Below, in pieces: positions 1 through 6,554 of a stretch of DNA of 6,563 nt. Location: the NCBI GenBank assembly GCA_902761395.1, contig CACWKJ010000095.1, forward strand, positions 1-6,563, in the 5' to 3' direction. The notes beneath the pieces are model-generated. The model did not search any database. It was not told where the DNA came from and worked only from the letters and a program-made list of their open reading frames with translations. Each line of letters starts with the position of its first letter. The first letter of the stretch is position 1. The position numbers and the translations under genes are program-made. The stretch is from an uncultured Elusimicrobium sp. (GTDB lineage: Bacteria > Elusimicrobiota > Endomicrobiia > Endomicrobiales > Endomicrobiaceae).

Positions 1-1254
1 ACTCGACATACCCATATACTTATTTTGTCCGTCTATAGATAAAGCAACTGTCACATTCTGCATAGGTGTAAGTGTATTTAGCGGATCATTATAACATTCC
101 TGAACAACTTGGATTTTAAATACTTTATCTTTTATAGTTTGTATTTCAACAAGTTTATCTGATGTAAAAGTTTCAATATCTAACTTCAACCCTGAAACGT
201 TTCCCGTTAACTCAACAATACTTTTTTGTTCACCCTTATCTTTAAATATCGCTGTATAAACAAAAACCGCAGATATAAGGAACAATACCAGTATAACCGC
301 AATAAAAATCGGATTTTTAAAAATATTCTTTTTTGTTGCAAGTTTAGGAATCGGGACAGAAAAACCTTTTTCGAATTTACGAATCAAAGATCTTTCTCTA
401 TCGGAATTATTTTTTGTTTCATCCGGAAAAACAATTATATCTTCAGTAGGTTCGGAATTTACATATCCATACTCACTTTGAAGATCATCTTGTATACATA
501 CCGATATTACTGTAGTATTATCTCTTCCGCCTGCATTATTTGCTGCGGTTATCAATTCATTTGAAATCATATCGGTATCAGGTTTATGCAAATTAACGAT
601 ATCGTTTATAGTAAAATCCGAAAGTTCACCGTTTAGACCATCCGTACAAAGAACATAAATATCACCACTTTTAACAAGTTCCGATTTATAATCAACTTTA
701 ACCGTTCTGCCTATTCCGAGAGCTCTTGTTATCATACTTTGGATTTCTGCCATTTTGGCATCTTCCTGCGTCATTTTACCATCATCTATAAGCTCTTTAA
801 TTTTTGAATGATCTTCCGTTAAAAGTTTAATTTTACCGTTTCTTATTCTATATACTCTGCTGTCTCCAACATTGTATATATGAACAAGTCCCGAATTTCT
901 ATCAAACCAAACTCCGGCACAAGTCGTTCCCATACCGGACAATTTCGGATATTTTCTTGTTAAGTTATATAAATATCTGTTTGCTGCTTTTATAAGCGCT
1001 ATAGGCTTAATTACATCTTCATCATAGTTGTAATACATATTTCCCAAAATATCCAAACAATCCTGTTTGTCGATTTTATTATATAAGGAAAGTATTACAT
1101 CTACGGCACACTTACTTGCGAAATCGCCGGCAACTCCGCCACCCATACCATCACAAACAAAGAAAAAATCTCTATCCTGTTTAACACCAAAACAATCTTG
1201 ATTTTCTGTTCTTACTCTGCCTGTATTTGTTTGTGCCGAACTCAATATCATCAT
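1..1254 (-). CDS. Membrane-anchored PP2C-type Ser/Thr protein phosphatase (3' end outside window)
   Basis: This gene encodes a metal-dependent PPM/PP2C phosphatase, expected to remove phosphate from Ser/Thr residues in the cytoplasm. The 418 residues visible carry all the signature motifs: GRVRTENQD with D20, the VCDGMGGG motif with D35-G36, GMGTT near 108-112, NVGDSR with D131, EDHS at 147-150, MITRALG at 175-181, CTDGL with D205-G206, and GGRDNTT with D245-N246. The acidic residues that bind the two metal ions are therefore present. The catalytic domain ends near residue 255. A charged linker follows, then one membrane helix (about 315-337), then at least 80 predicted extracytoplasmic residues running off the left edge. 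This layout resembles mycobacterial PstP more than short soluble Stp/PrpC enzymes. The start is ATG at 1254, overlapping the upstream TGA by four bases (ATGA), with AAGG ten bases before it; the adjacent ATG at 1251 is an alternative. Translational coupling to the FHA-propeller gene is likely. The family call is firm; the targets are unknown. Confidence 0.95.
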   Translation of the reverse strand, partial: MMILSSAQTNTGRVRTENQDCFGVKQDRDFFFVCDGMGGGVAGDFASKCAVDVILSLYNKIDKQDCLDILGNMYYNYDEDVIKPIALIKAANRYLYNLTRKYPKLSGMGTTCAGVWFDRNSGLVHIYNVGDSRVYRIRNGKIKLLTEDHSKIKELIDDGKMTQEDAKMAEIQSMITRALGIGRTVKVDYKSELVKSGDIYVLCTDGLNGELSDFTINDIVNLHKPDTDMISNELITAANNAGGRDNTTVISVCIQDDLQSEYGYVNSEPTEDIIVFPDETKNNSDRERSLIRKFEKGFSVPIPKLATKKNIFKNPIFIAVILVLFLISAVFVYTAIFKDKGEQKSIVELTGNVSGLKLDIETFTSDKLVEIQTIKDKVFKIQVVQECYNDPLNTLTPMQNVTVALSIDGQNKYMGMSS

Positions 1255-2129
1255 AAATAAGTAACCTTAACTTTTTTCTTGGATTTCTTTAATGATGATC
1301 TTATCTTAAAGAAGAAGAATATCAATAATAGTAATAAGCCAGCACCCATTAACATTAATGATTTATCCTTATACTCCTTTAACGAGAAAGTAGATGTATG
1401 TTCGGCATTCGCCAAAAACATCGGCCAAATTCTAAGATTCTTTAATGTCTTTGCATTGGTGTTAATAATTTGTATAGAATCCTGCAAATTGGTATATAAA
1501 ATCTCTATTAATTTATCTCCGTTTAAATCTGCAAGAACAGGGCTTGAAGTTATAGCCAAATTACTTGCTTTAATATCTGCCATCACTTCCAATTCTTTTC
1601 TCTTTGGATTACTCTTTGCAATAACTATTCTTCCGTCTTCTGTTCCAAAAGTAAGTTCCACGATACCATCTTTATCAAAATCATAAGCAACAGGTGAAGA
1701 TATTAATCTTTTTGATTCCGGCAAACTTAATTTCCATAACATTTCACCGGAATTATAATTTGTTTTTCCTTTCAATATTTGAACCGTTCCGTTTGCCGAA
1801 ACAACTCCTACATCACACATACCGTTACCGGTAAAATCAGCAACTATAGGAGAAGCATTAAACTTTAAATTCGCAGGCGGTACAGGTTCTATAAAATATG
1901 TCCACATAACGGAAAATTTTGATGTATTTATAGCGGATATATATTGCGGAACATTAGACTGAACAATAACTTCATCTATACCATCGCCATCTATATCTCC
2001 TACGGCAGGAGCACCCGCTATAAGGTGAGCTTTTCCTGTTAATTCAAGTAAATTAATAGTCTTTTTTGTTCTTGTTTTACCGTCTATAAAATAAACTTTG
2101 CTGTCATAGTTTGCATATATTTTGCATAA
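1251..2129 (-). pseudogene. C-terminal part of the FHA/FG-GAP propeller gene, in a shifted frame
   Basis: This stretch continues the preceding gene in the -1 frame. It is open from 2129, just after an in-frame TAA at 2130-2132, to a TGA at 1251. It encodes four more FG-GAP-type blades with loops DIDGDGIDE (1971-1997), DFTGNGMCD, DFDKDGIVE and DLNGDKLIE. The second is degraded (Thr and Gly in place of acidic positions) and the last lacks the glycine. Next comes a WPMF...EHT segment like the closing motif of PQQ/FG-GAP propellers, then a hydrophobic helix (MLMGAGLLLLLIFFFFK) and a short Lys-rich tail. Three blades upstream plus four here make a complete seven-bladed propeller, so the two parts were one gene, giving about 710 residues if an 11-bp duplication is removed. 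The first usable NTG start after the break is ATG at 1907, and I see no Shine-Dalgarno sequence before it, so independent translation looks unlikely. It is called a pseudogene fragment, though sequencing error or ribosomal slippage could also explain the break. Confidence 0.8.
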
Positions 2130-3394
2130 TTAGTATCAAATCCCGGAGAATACAAGAAATGAACAGCTCCGTCTTCCGAAGTAACAACGACATCTTTTTT
2201 ACCGTCTCCATCCAAATCGCATATAAGAGGTGTCATTTCAGAAATGTGTCCGCCTAAAATTTCTCTTCTTATAATATTGCCTGTTTGACCGTCAACAATA
2301 TAAATTAAAGAAGAATCCGATACAGCAACAATATCCGGAATTCCGTCATTATTAATATCATCACAAACCAAAGAAGCTATACCTGAATTATATATCTCCA
2401 TAGGTTTCCATAACTTATCACCGGTTGCTCCGCTCCATGCATATAAAAATCCTGCACTTGTAAGCATCGCAATATCATTTTTACCGTCATTATCAAAATC
2501 CGCAACAACAGGTGTTGATGTAATATCGTAAGAAGACGTGTCTGCTCTTAACGGAATTTCTTTAGACCAATTCATTTCTAAAGACAAATTTAACTTGCTT
2601 GGAGCAGAACTTACCAAAGAATAAGATGTATATCCGAAATACAACGAAAGTAATGATAAAACAATTACTGCTACAACCGTAACCAATCTTGCCAACTTAA
2701 AAAGTTTTAATGCAAGTATATGTTGTTTTGAAGGTAATGAATAATCTTCCGAAAAGTAATCTACAAGTCTGAATATTGTTCTTCCTATCGAAATTTCATC
2801 ACCTAATGCTAACTGTGTACTGTTTAACTGACCTAACTTTTCTCCGTTTATTGCAACTCCGCCGGTACTACCGATATCGGTAATTGTGTACTGTCCCTGA
2901 ACCGCACTTATTTTTGCATGACCTTTAGATACTGTCATATCTCCGGATAATACAACATCGTTTTCTATACCTCTCGGTGAAAGATTTTCTCTACCTATAA
3001 AAGTATCCCCGTCCGATTTTAAGAAAAATTTCTTTCCAAAAAATCTTCCGTAAACACCTATTAAATAATATTGAGGAATTACAACATCCTGTTTACTTAA
3101 AGCATCATCCAAAAACAAAATTTTGTAATCACCTATAGAAATTTCATCTCCGAAATTTAAAGGAGCTTCTGTTATAGAACGAAGATTAATTTGTGTTCCC
3201 ATTATGGTATTTTGGTCTTTAAGCGTGTACTGATTGTTTGCAAATATTATCGTACAATGATGTTCCGAAACATTTTTATCGGGAACAACAATATCGTTAC
3301 CTTTTTTATTTCCTATAAAAATTTTAAGTTTGTTTTTTCTGGCAACATATTCTGCTATAATTTCTTCTTTTTTCTTAAGTAATAGTCTTGGCAT
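2084..3394 (-). CDS. Tandem-FHA membrane protein, N-terminal part of a frame-broken FHA/FG-GAP propeller protein
   Basis: This is the 436-residue upstream part of a gene whose frame is interrupted. FHA domains bind phosphothreonine peptides. FHA1 (about 22-97) shows GNDIVV, S43, H45-H46 and a closing FGDEISIGDYKILF, but has Asn where the usual GR arginine should be. FHA2 (about 111-212) is canonical: G134-R135, ENDVVL, S156 and H159 in VSKGHAKI, DIGSTGG, and N183-G184. A membrane helix lies at about 235-257. After it come three FG-GAP/VCBS-type blades with Asp-rich Ca-binding-like loops at 299-307 (DFDNDGKND), 346-354 (DINNDGIPD) and 393-401 (DLDGDGKKD). The FHA domains should be cytoplasmic and the propeller periplasmic. 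The last residues (about 425-436) are out-of-frame sequence before a TAG at 2084. The start is ATG at 3394, with AAGGAG eight bases upstream. If translated as is, the product lacks blades 4-7 and the second membrane helix. Confidence 0.9.
   Translation of the reverse strand: MPRLLLKKKEEIIAEYVARKNKLKIFIGNKKGNDIVVPDKNVSEHHCTIIFANNQYTLKDQNTIMGTQINLRSITEAPLNFGDEISIGDYKILFLDDALSKQDVVIPQYYLIGVYGRFFGKKFFLKSDGDTFIGRENLSPRGIENDVVLSGDMTVSKGHAKISAVQGQYTITDIGSTGGVAINGEKLGQLNSTQLALGDEISIGRTIFRLVDYFSEDYSLPSKQHILALKLFKLARLVTVVAVIVLSLLSLYFGYTSYSLVSSAPSKLNLSLEMNWSKEIPLRADTSSYDITSTPVVADFDNDGKNDIAMLTSAGFLYAWSGATGDKLWKPMEIYNSGIASLVCDDINNDGIPDIVAVSDSSLIYIVDGQTGNIIRREILGGHISEMTPLICDLDGDGKKDVVVTSEDGAVHFLYSPGFDTNYAKYMQTMTAKFIL
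2107..2128 (-). repeat. Imperfect 11-bp tandem duplication at the frame break
   Basis: On the minus strand, TATGCAAAATA (2128-2118) is followed directly by TATGCAAACTA (2117-2107), 10 of 11 bases identical. Eleven bases shift the frame by +2, which equals the -1 change needed to join the two parts of the FHA/propeller gene. Removing one copy gives a continuous reading ...DTNYANYDSKVYFIDGKT.... The first copy also contains an A4 run (2123-2120), where loss of a single A would have the same effect. Confidence 0.75.
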
Positions 3395-3402
3395 TTATAA
3401 GA

Positions 3403-3408
3403 CTCCTT
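3403..3408 (-). promoter_or_regulatory. Ribosome binding site of the FHA/propeller gene
   Basis: AAGGAG on the minus strand ends eight bases before the ATG at 3394. It starts directly after the TAA of the coiled-coil gene (3411-3409), in a 14-base intergenic gap. This supports the start at 3394 and a shared transcript. It is the strongest Shine-Dalgarno sequence in the window. Confidence 0.85.
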
Positions 3409-5478
3409 TTATCTTGCTATAAATAATGCTGCAACTAATGATAATCCTAAACTTACTTTAGCGATTGTACCGCCTTTCCCGGAACCGGAATCAGAATCGG
3501 AACTGTTGCTATTTGAACTTCTATCAGAGTTTTCCAAGTTAGACAATCTCTTTTCAATTCTCTTTATATCTGCAGTATTTTTATTGCTCGTTTCGGCTGA
3601 AGAACTTCCTACTTTTATATTATCAACTTCTTCTCTTATAGAACTTATTTTTGCATTTATAAGTTTCATTTGTGAACTGCTTAATGATGCACTGCCATCC
3701 GAACTGTCTTTAACCAAAGATGCATAAGAGCTTTGATCTTTTTCCAAAGAATCCAATCTCTTACCTAAAGTAACATAGCTCTGTTGTATTTGAACAAGTG
3801 TCTTTTTAAGACTGTTAATTTCTTCATCGGAAGGAGCATTTGAAACGGAAGATTCTGTTTTTGCACTTGCCAACTTAGATTCCATTTCTGATATTTTCTT
3901 ATTTACCGCACTTATTTCATTTTTAAAATTCTTTACTTCATATAAAACTTGAGCATTATTTGCCGATGAACCGACTTTTGAACTATCTTTACCTAAAGAA
4001 GCTAACGATGTTTCAACATTATTTATTTTTGAATTCATATCATTAATATTCTTTTGTAAAGTTTTCAAATCATCTGCGGAAACTTCCGGTTTAGCGGAAT
4101 CACTTTTGGCAATTGTTGTTTCCATACTGCTGACTTTTTTACTCAAATCATTGAGATTTTTTTGTAAATATGTTACTTCCGCGGAAGATGCTGAAGATTT
4201 TCCGTTCTTTGCGGATGTCAATGCAGATTCCATACTGCTGAATTTCGATGACAAATCACTTACACTCTTTTTTATGGCAGTAAGTTCTGTTGCAGTTGCC
4301 TTTGAGTCCGGTTTTTTAGCTAACGATGATTCCACCGAACTGACTTTTGAATTCAAATCACTTATATTTTTTTGCAAATCTTTTAAAACTGCCGAAGAAA
4401 CTTCCGATTTTGAAGATGTATCTTTTGCTATATTTGTTTCCATGCTGCTGACTTTTTTACTTAAATCATTAAGATTTTTTTGTAAGTATGTTATTTCTGC
4501 GGAAGATGCTGAAGCTTTCGAATCCGACTTTGCGGACGTTAATGTAGATTCCATACTGCTAACTTTCTTACTTAAGTCGCTAATATTTTTCTGTAAGTAT
4601 GATATTTCTGCAGAAGATGCTGAGCTTGATCCTGCTTTTGCGGACGTTAATGCCGATTCCATACTGCTAAACTTTGAATTCAAATCACTTACACTCTTTT
4701 TTATGGCAGTAAGTTCTGTTGCTGTTGCTTTTGAGTCCGGTTTTTTAGCCAATGATGATTCTACCAAACTGACTTTTGAATTCAAATCGCTTATATTTTT
4801 TTGTAAATCTTTTATTGCATTTATAGAAAGATCCGTTTTTGAAGAATCTGCTTTTTTAGCTAAACTTGTTTCAACCGTTGTAACTTTCTTACTTAAATCA
4901 CTTATATTTCTTTGTAAACTGTTTACAACTGCTACGGAAACACCTGTACCAGAACCTGCTGAAGAATTTGATGAGCCTCCACTTGCAGCATTTGCTTTAA
5001 CCTGTGCTTCCAAATTTTTAAATACTTTTGAAGAAGACAACGTGTTATCAAGCATTGTAGGTAAGTTTACTTCCAAATCGTTCATTATTTCAACTATGTC
5101 TGCACTTTCTCCAGAAGATGAAGAACTACCTTTCGTAGCAGAACCTAATTTCTTTTCCAATGCTGCAATTTTTGCAGTAAGTGCATCATAATCTTTTTTA
5201 GAAATTACACCTGCCGCTGAAGCCGATGAACTTGAAGATGAGGATTTTTTATCAAATTCATATAAAGCTTGCAATAAAGCTCCTCTTGTTATTTGTTCGT
5301 CTTCAACAAAAACAGATGCTCCATACTTATTTATAAATCTGGGCATTCTGCTGCTTAATTCCGTTATAATCGCCTGCAAAGCCGGATCGGCAACATCTTT
5401 TTTGTCTGCAAATGTAAACCCTGCAGTATTTAACAAAAAGAAAACTGATACCAAGACACTAAGAAATTTTTTATTCAT
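3409..5478 (-). CDS. Exported Ser/Lys-rich repetitive coiled-coil protein
   Basis: I do not recognise a named family. The 689-residue product starts with a signal peptide (MNKK, hydrophobic 5-18, likely cleavage after TFA at residue 24). An N-terminal region (about 28-77) contains VFVEDEQITRGALLQAL, faintly like the end of an SLH motif. Poly-Ser linkers follow, and then a long array of heptad-like repeats, each beginning LQKNISDL or similar, at residues 188, 225, 259, 295, 332, 368, 402, 438 and 474. Each unit has the pattern hydrophobic-helix, K-hydrophobic-S-x-hydrophobic-E-(S/T), then a Ser/Ala/Lys linker. More diverged units (about 518-650) continue the coiled coil. The C-terminus is Ser/Asp/Gly-rich, then GKGG, an 18-residue hydrophobic run and a final Arg, which looks like a membrane anchor or sorting tail. 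The predicted form is an extended periplasmic or surface fibre. It starts ten bases after the barrel gene's stop, with AGAGGG six bases before ATG. Function is unknown; a structural spacer or adhesin-like stalk is a guess. Confidence 0.85.
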   Translation of the reverse strand: MNKKFLSVLVSVFFLLNTAGFTFADKKDVADPALQAIITELSSRMPRFINKYGASVFVEDEQITRGALLQALYEFDKKSSSSSSSASAAGVISKKDYDALTAKIAALEKKLGSATKGSSSSSGESADIVEIMNDLEVNLPTMLDNTLSSSKVFKNLEAQVKANAASGGSSNSSAGSGTGVSVAVVNSLQRNISDLSKKVTTVETSLAKKADSSKTDLSINAIKDLQKNISDLNSKVSLVESSLAKKPDSKATATELTAIKKSVSDLNSKFSSMESALTSAKAGSSSASSAEISYLQKNISDLSKKVSSMESTLTSAKSDSKASASSAEITYLQKNLNDLSKKVSSMETNIAKDTSSKSEVSSAVLKDLQKNISDLNSKVSSVESSLAKKPDSKATATELTAIKKSVSDLSSKFSSMESALTSAKNGKSSASSAEVTYLQKNLNDLSKKVSSMETTIAKSDSAKPEVSADDLKTLQKNINDMNSKINNVETSLASLGKDSSKVGSSANNAQVLYEVKNFKNEISAVNKKISEMESKLASAKTESSVSNAPSDEEINSLKKTLVQIQQSYVTLGKRLDSLEKDQSSYASLVKDSSDGSASLSSSQMKLINAKISSIREEVDNIKVGSSSAETSNKNTADIKRIEKRLSNLENSDRSSNSNSSDSDSGSGKGGTIAKVSLGLSLVAALFIAR
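4207..4377 (-). repeat. Copy B of the higher-order duplicated repeat pair
   Basis: This block encodes residues 368-424 and is the partner of the block at 4636-4806. The LQKN unit after each copy also matches (residues 332-351 versus 438-457: YLQKNLNDLSKKVSSMET), although copy A has one extra unit (295-331) before it. Duplication of a multi-unit block, followed by gain or loss of one unit, explains the pattern. Confidence 0.8.
4636..4806 (-). repeat. Copy A of a higher-order duplicated repeat pair (429-bp offset)
   Basis: This block encodes residues 225-281 of the coiled-coil protein and matches residues 368-424 at 55 of 57 positions. The differences are Leu238/Ser381 and Asn267/Ser410. The offset is exactly 143 codons. 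Nucleotide differences are mostly at third positions, so the copies are recent but under coding constraint. Confidence 0.85.
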
Positions 5479-5484
5479 ATTCTA

Positions 5485-5490
5485 CCCTCT
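5485..5490 (-). promoter_or_regulatory. Ribosome binding site of the coiled-coil gene
   Basis: AGAGGG on the minus strand lies six bases before the ATG at 5478. It overlaps the TAG stop of the barrel gene (5491-5489), so the two genes are likely translated from one message, with possible termination-reinitiation coupling. Confidence 0.7.
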
Positions 5491-6541
5491 AAAAAAAGAA
5501 ATTAAGAGCAAACTTTGTAGTTTGATCAAATATATTTCCGCTGCATATTGCTACATCAAGTTGTAAAAAATATGCATTTAAAATGCCAAAATCAAAACCT
5601 AAACCGAAGTTATACGATACGGTTTCGTTATAGTCGGAAGTTATGTTATATCTGTTTTCCAAAGCATAACCTTCAACACCGCCTCTTAAATATATTCCGT
5701 TAATGGAAAAAGCATCCGAAACAAGCACTTCAATAACACCGAATTCCAAACCTAAATTACCGCCTAAAGGTTCATCTTGTCTTTGAACTAAATCAACCGC
5801 ACCTGTAAGTTGTAACTTATCTATAAAAGTAACTTTATCGGAAACACCTACTTTTGTTGTCATAGGCGCTGAATCATCACCCATACTAACACCTTTTTGG
5901 AATATTGCACCGAAATTTATTAATCCGTATTTTGCGGCATCTATCGAATAGATTACACCTGCATCAATATCCAAACCGCCTTCCGATACTCCGACCTCGG
6001 ACATATTTTTAGTAATATACTTTAAAGAAGCACCGACATATAAACTTGTTGCAGACTGCCATAAAGGAATACCTGCCGTTAAGTAATAAGCATTATCGGT
6101 ATCACTTATCGTTCCTTTTCTTTCTACTGTTCCATTTGGATGTACAATAGTATGTTGTATGTTATCCATTTTCGAAGAAATGTAACCTATACCTATAACG
6201 GTTTTACCCAAAACATCGGTAAACTTTTGTAAAGGAATAGAAACTGCAAAAAACTGATGGGTAGGTACAACATCTTTAAGTCCCGGATATTCGTCCGAAG
6301 CTCCTGTTCCGCCCATAGCATATACAGAATAATAATCCTGTATTTGTGCAAGACCTGCCGGGTTCCAATAAATTGCTGAAGTGTCATCTGCAAGAGAAGT
6401 ATAAGCTCCACCCATACCTATAGCTTTTACACCTACACTTTTCTTTAAAAAAGCTGCAGCATCGGTTCCGGCAAAAGCATTTGTTACTCCTACAAAAATC
6501 AAACAAGCAAAAACTAATGATAATTTTTTTATTTTTTTCAT
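5489..6541 (-). CDS. PorV/PorQ-like (UPF0164) outer-membrane beta-barrel protein
   Basis: The 350-residue product has a clear signal peptide (MKKIKK, hydrophobic to about 20, cleavage after AFA at residue 24). The mature N-terminus carries the family hallmark: VGVKAIGMGGAYTSLADD followed by SAIYWNPAGLA (about 36-65). The rest is alternating beta-strand sequence with Gly and aromatic residues, ending in NFFF. A C-terminal Phe is typical of barrels inserted by the BAM machinery. In Bacteroidota the related PorV shuttles type IX secretion substrates, and FadL relatives transport hydrophobic compounds. In other phyla most family members have no assigned role, and nothing here fixes a substrate. 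The gene is first in the visible operon and its stop is ten bases before the coiled-coil gene. The start at 6541 is preceded by a weak GTGGG eight bases upstream and gives the proper signal peptide. Family confidence is high, function open. Confidence 0.9.
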   Translation of the reverse strand: MKKIKKLSLVFACLIFVGVTNAFAGTDAAAFLKKSVGVKAIGMGGAYTSLADDTSAIYWNPAGLAQIQDYYSVYAMGGTGASDEYPGLKDVVPTHQFFAVSIPLQKFTDVLGKTVIGIGYISSKMDNIQHTIVHPNGTVERKGTISDTDNAYYLTAGIPLWQSATSLYVGASLKYITKNMSEVGVSEGGLDIDAGVIYSIDAAKYGLINFGAIFQKGVSMGDDSAPMTTKVGVSDKVTFIDKLQLTGAVDLVQRQDEPLGGNLGLEFGVIEVLVSDAFSINGIYLRGGVEGYALENRYNITSDYNETVSYNFGLGFDFGILNAYFLQLDVAICSGNIFDQTTKFALNFFF

Positions 6542-6549
6542 ATTATTTA

Positions 6550-6554
6550 CCCAC
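6550..6554 (-). promoter_or_regulatory. Weak ribosome binding site of the PorV/PorQ-like gene
   Basis: GTGGG on the minus strand ends eight bases before the ATG at 6541. It is the only purine-rich match in the 22 bases available upstream. The operon promoter, if this is the first gene, would lie beyond the right edge. Confidence 0.45.

Larger units (their letters stand above)
3988..4917 (-). repeat. In-gene tandem repeat array, nine coding units of about 102-111 bp
   Basis: The array encodes residues 188 to about 497 of the coiled-coil protein. Unit starts are spaced 37, 34, 36, 37, 36, 34, 36 and 36 codons apart. Both the shared LQKNISDLxxKVSSxE core and the spacing are visible in the translation, and near-identical DNA blocks recur on the forward strand (for example catactgctgac/aac-type blocks near 4120, 4230, 4440, 4550 and 4660). 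Units fall into two subtypes: LQKN...KK/NSKVSS and IKKSVSDL...KFSSMESAL. This indicates repeated internal duplication. Confidence 0.85.

Noticed and set aside
226..564. Plus-strand open frame of 112 codons
   Set aside because: It lies opposite the PP2C gene, whose catalytic motifs and membrane helix are on the minus strand; the plus-strand product is low-complexity Arg/Phe/Ile/Tyr sequence.
1279..1686. Plus-strand open frame of 135 codons
   Set aside because: It is antisense to propeller blades 6-7 and the second membrane helix, with no recognisable domain and no ribosome binding site; it is an AT-rich chance frame.
2084..2129. Programmed -1 ribosomal frameshift as the primary explanation of the split gene
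   Set aside because: No X_XXY_YYZ slippery heptamer is present in the overlap, only a weak A_AAA tetramer, and I see no obvious stem-loop downstream. It is kept only as a minor alternative to an indel.
1..3394. Type VI secretion regulatory genes (FHA plus PP2C pair)
   Set aside because: Type VI loci do pair an FHA protein with a PP2C enzyme, but there the FHA protein lacks a periplasmic propeller, and no type VI structural gene is present here.
3988..4917. CRISPR-like regular repeat spacing
   Set aside because: The periodicity of about 102-111 bp is in coding sequence with conserved frame, the units are degenerate, and there are no short identical repeats separated by unique spacers.
4106..5191. 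Long plus-strand open frame (361 codons) opposite the coiled-coil gene
   Set aside because: It is the antisense shadow of the repeat array: stop-free because the Ser/Lys/Ala-biased repeats keep one antisense frame open. The product is a Phe/Ser-rich repeat with no Shine-Dalgarno sequence and no domain logic, whereas the minus-strand product has a signal peptide and heptads.
5250..5310. SLH (S-layer homology) domain at the N-terminus of the coiled-coil protein
   Set aside because: Only a short ITRGALLQAL-like segment resembles the end of an SLH motif; the rest of the domain pattern and the usual tandem copies are missing.
6193..6411. Second minus-strand frame of 72 codons inside the PorV/PorQ-like gene
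   Set aside because: It is out of frame with the barrel protein, which carries the signal peptide and family motif throughout this stretch.
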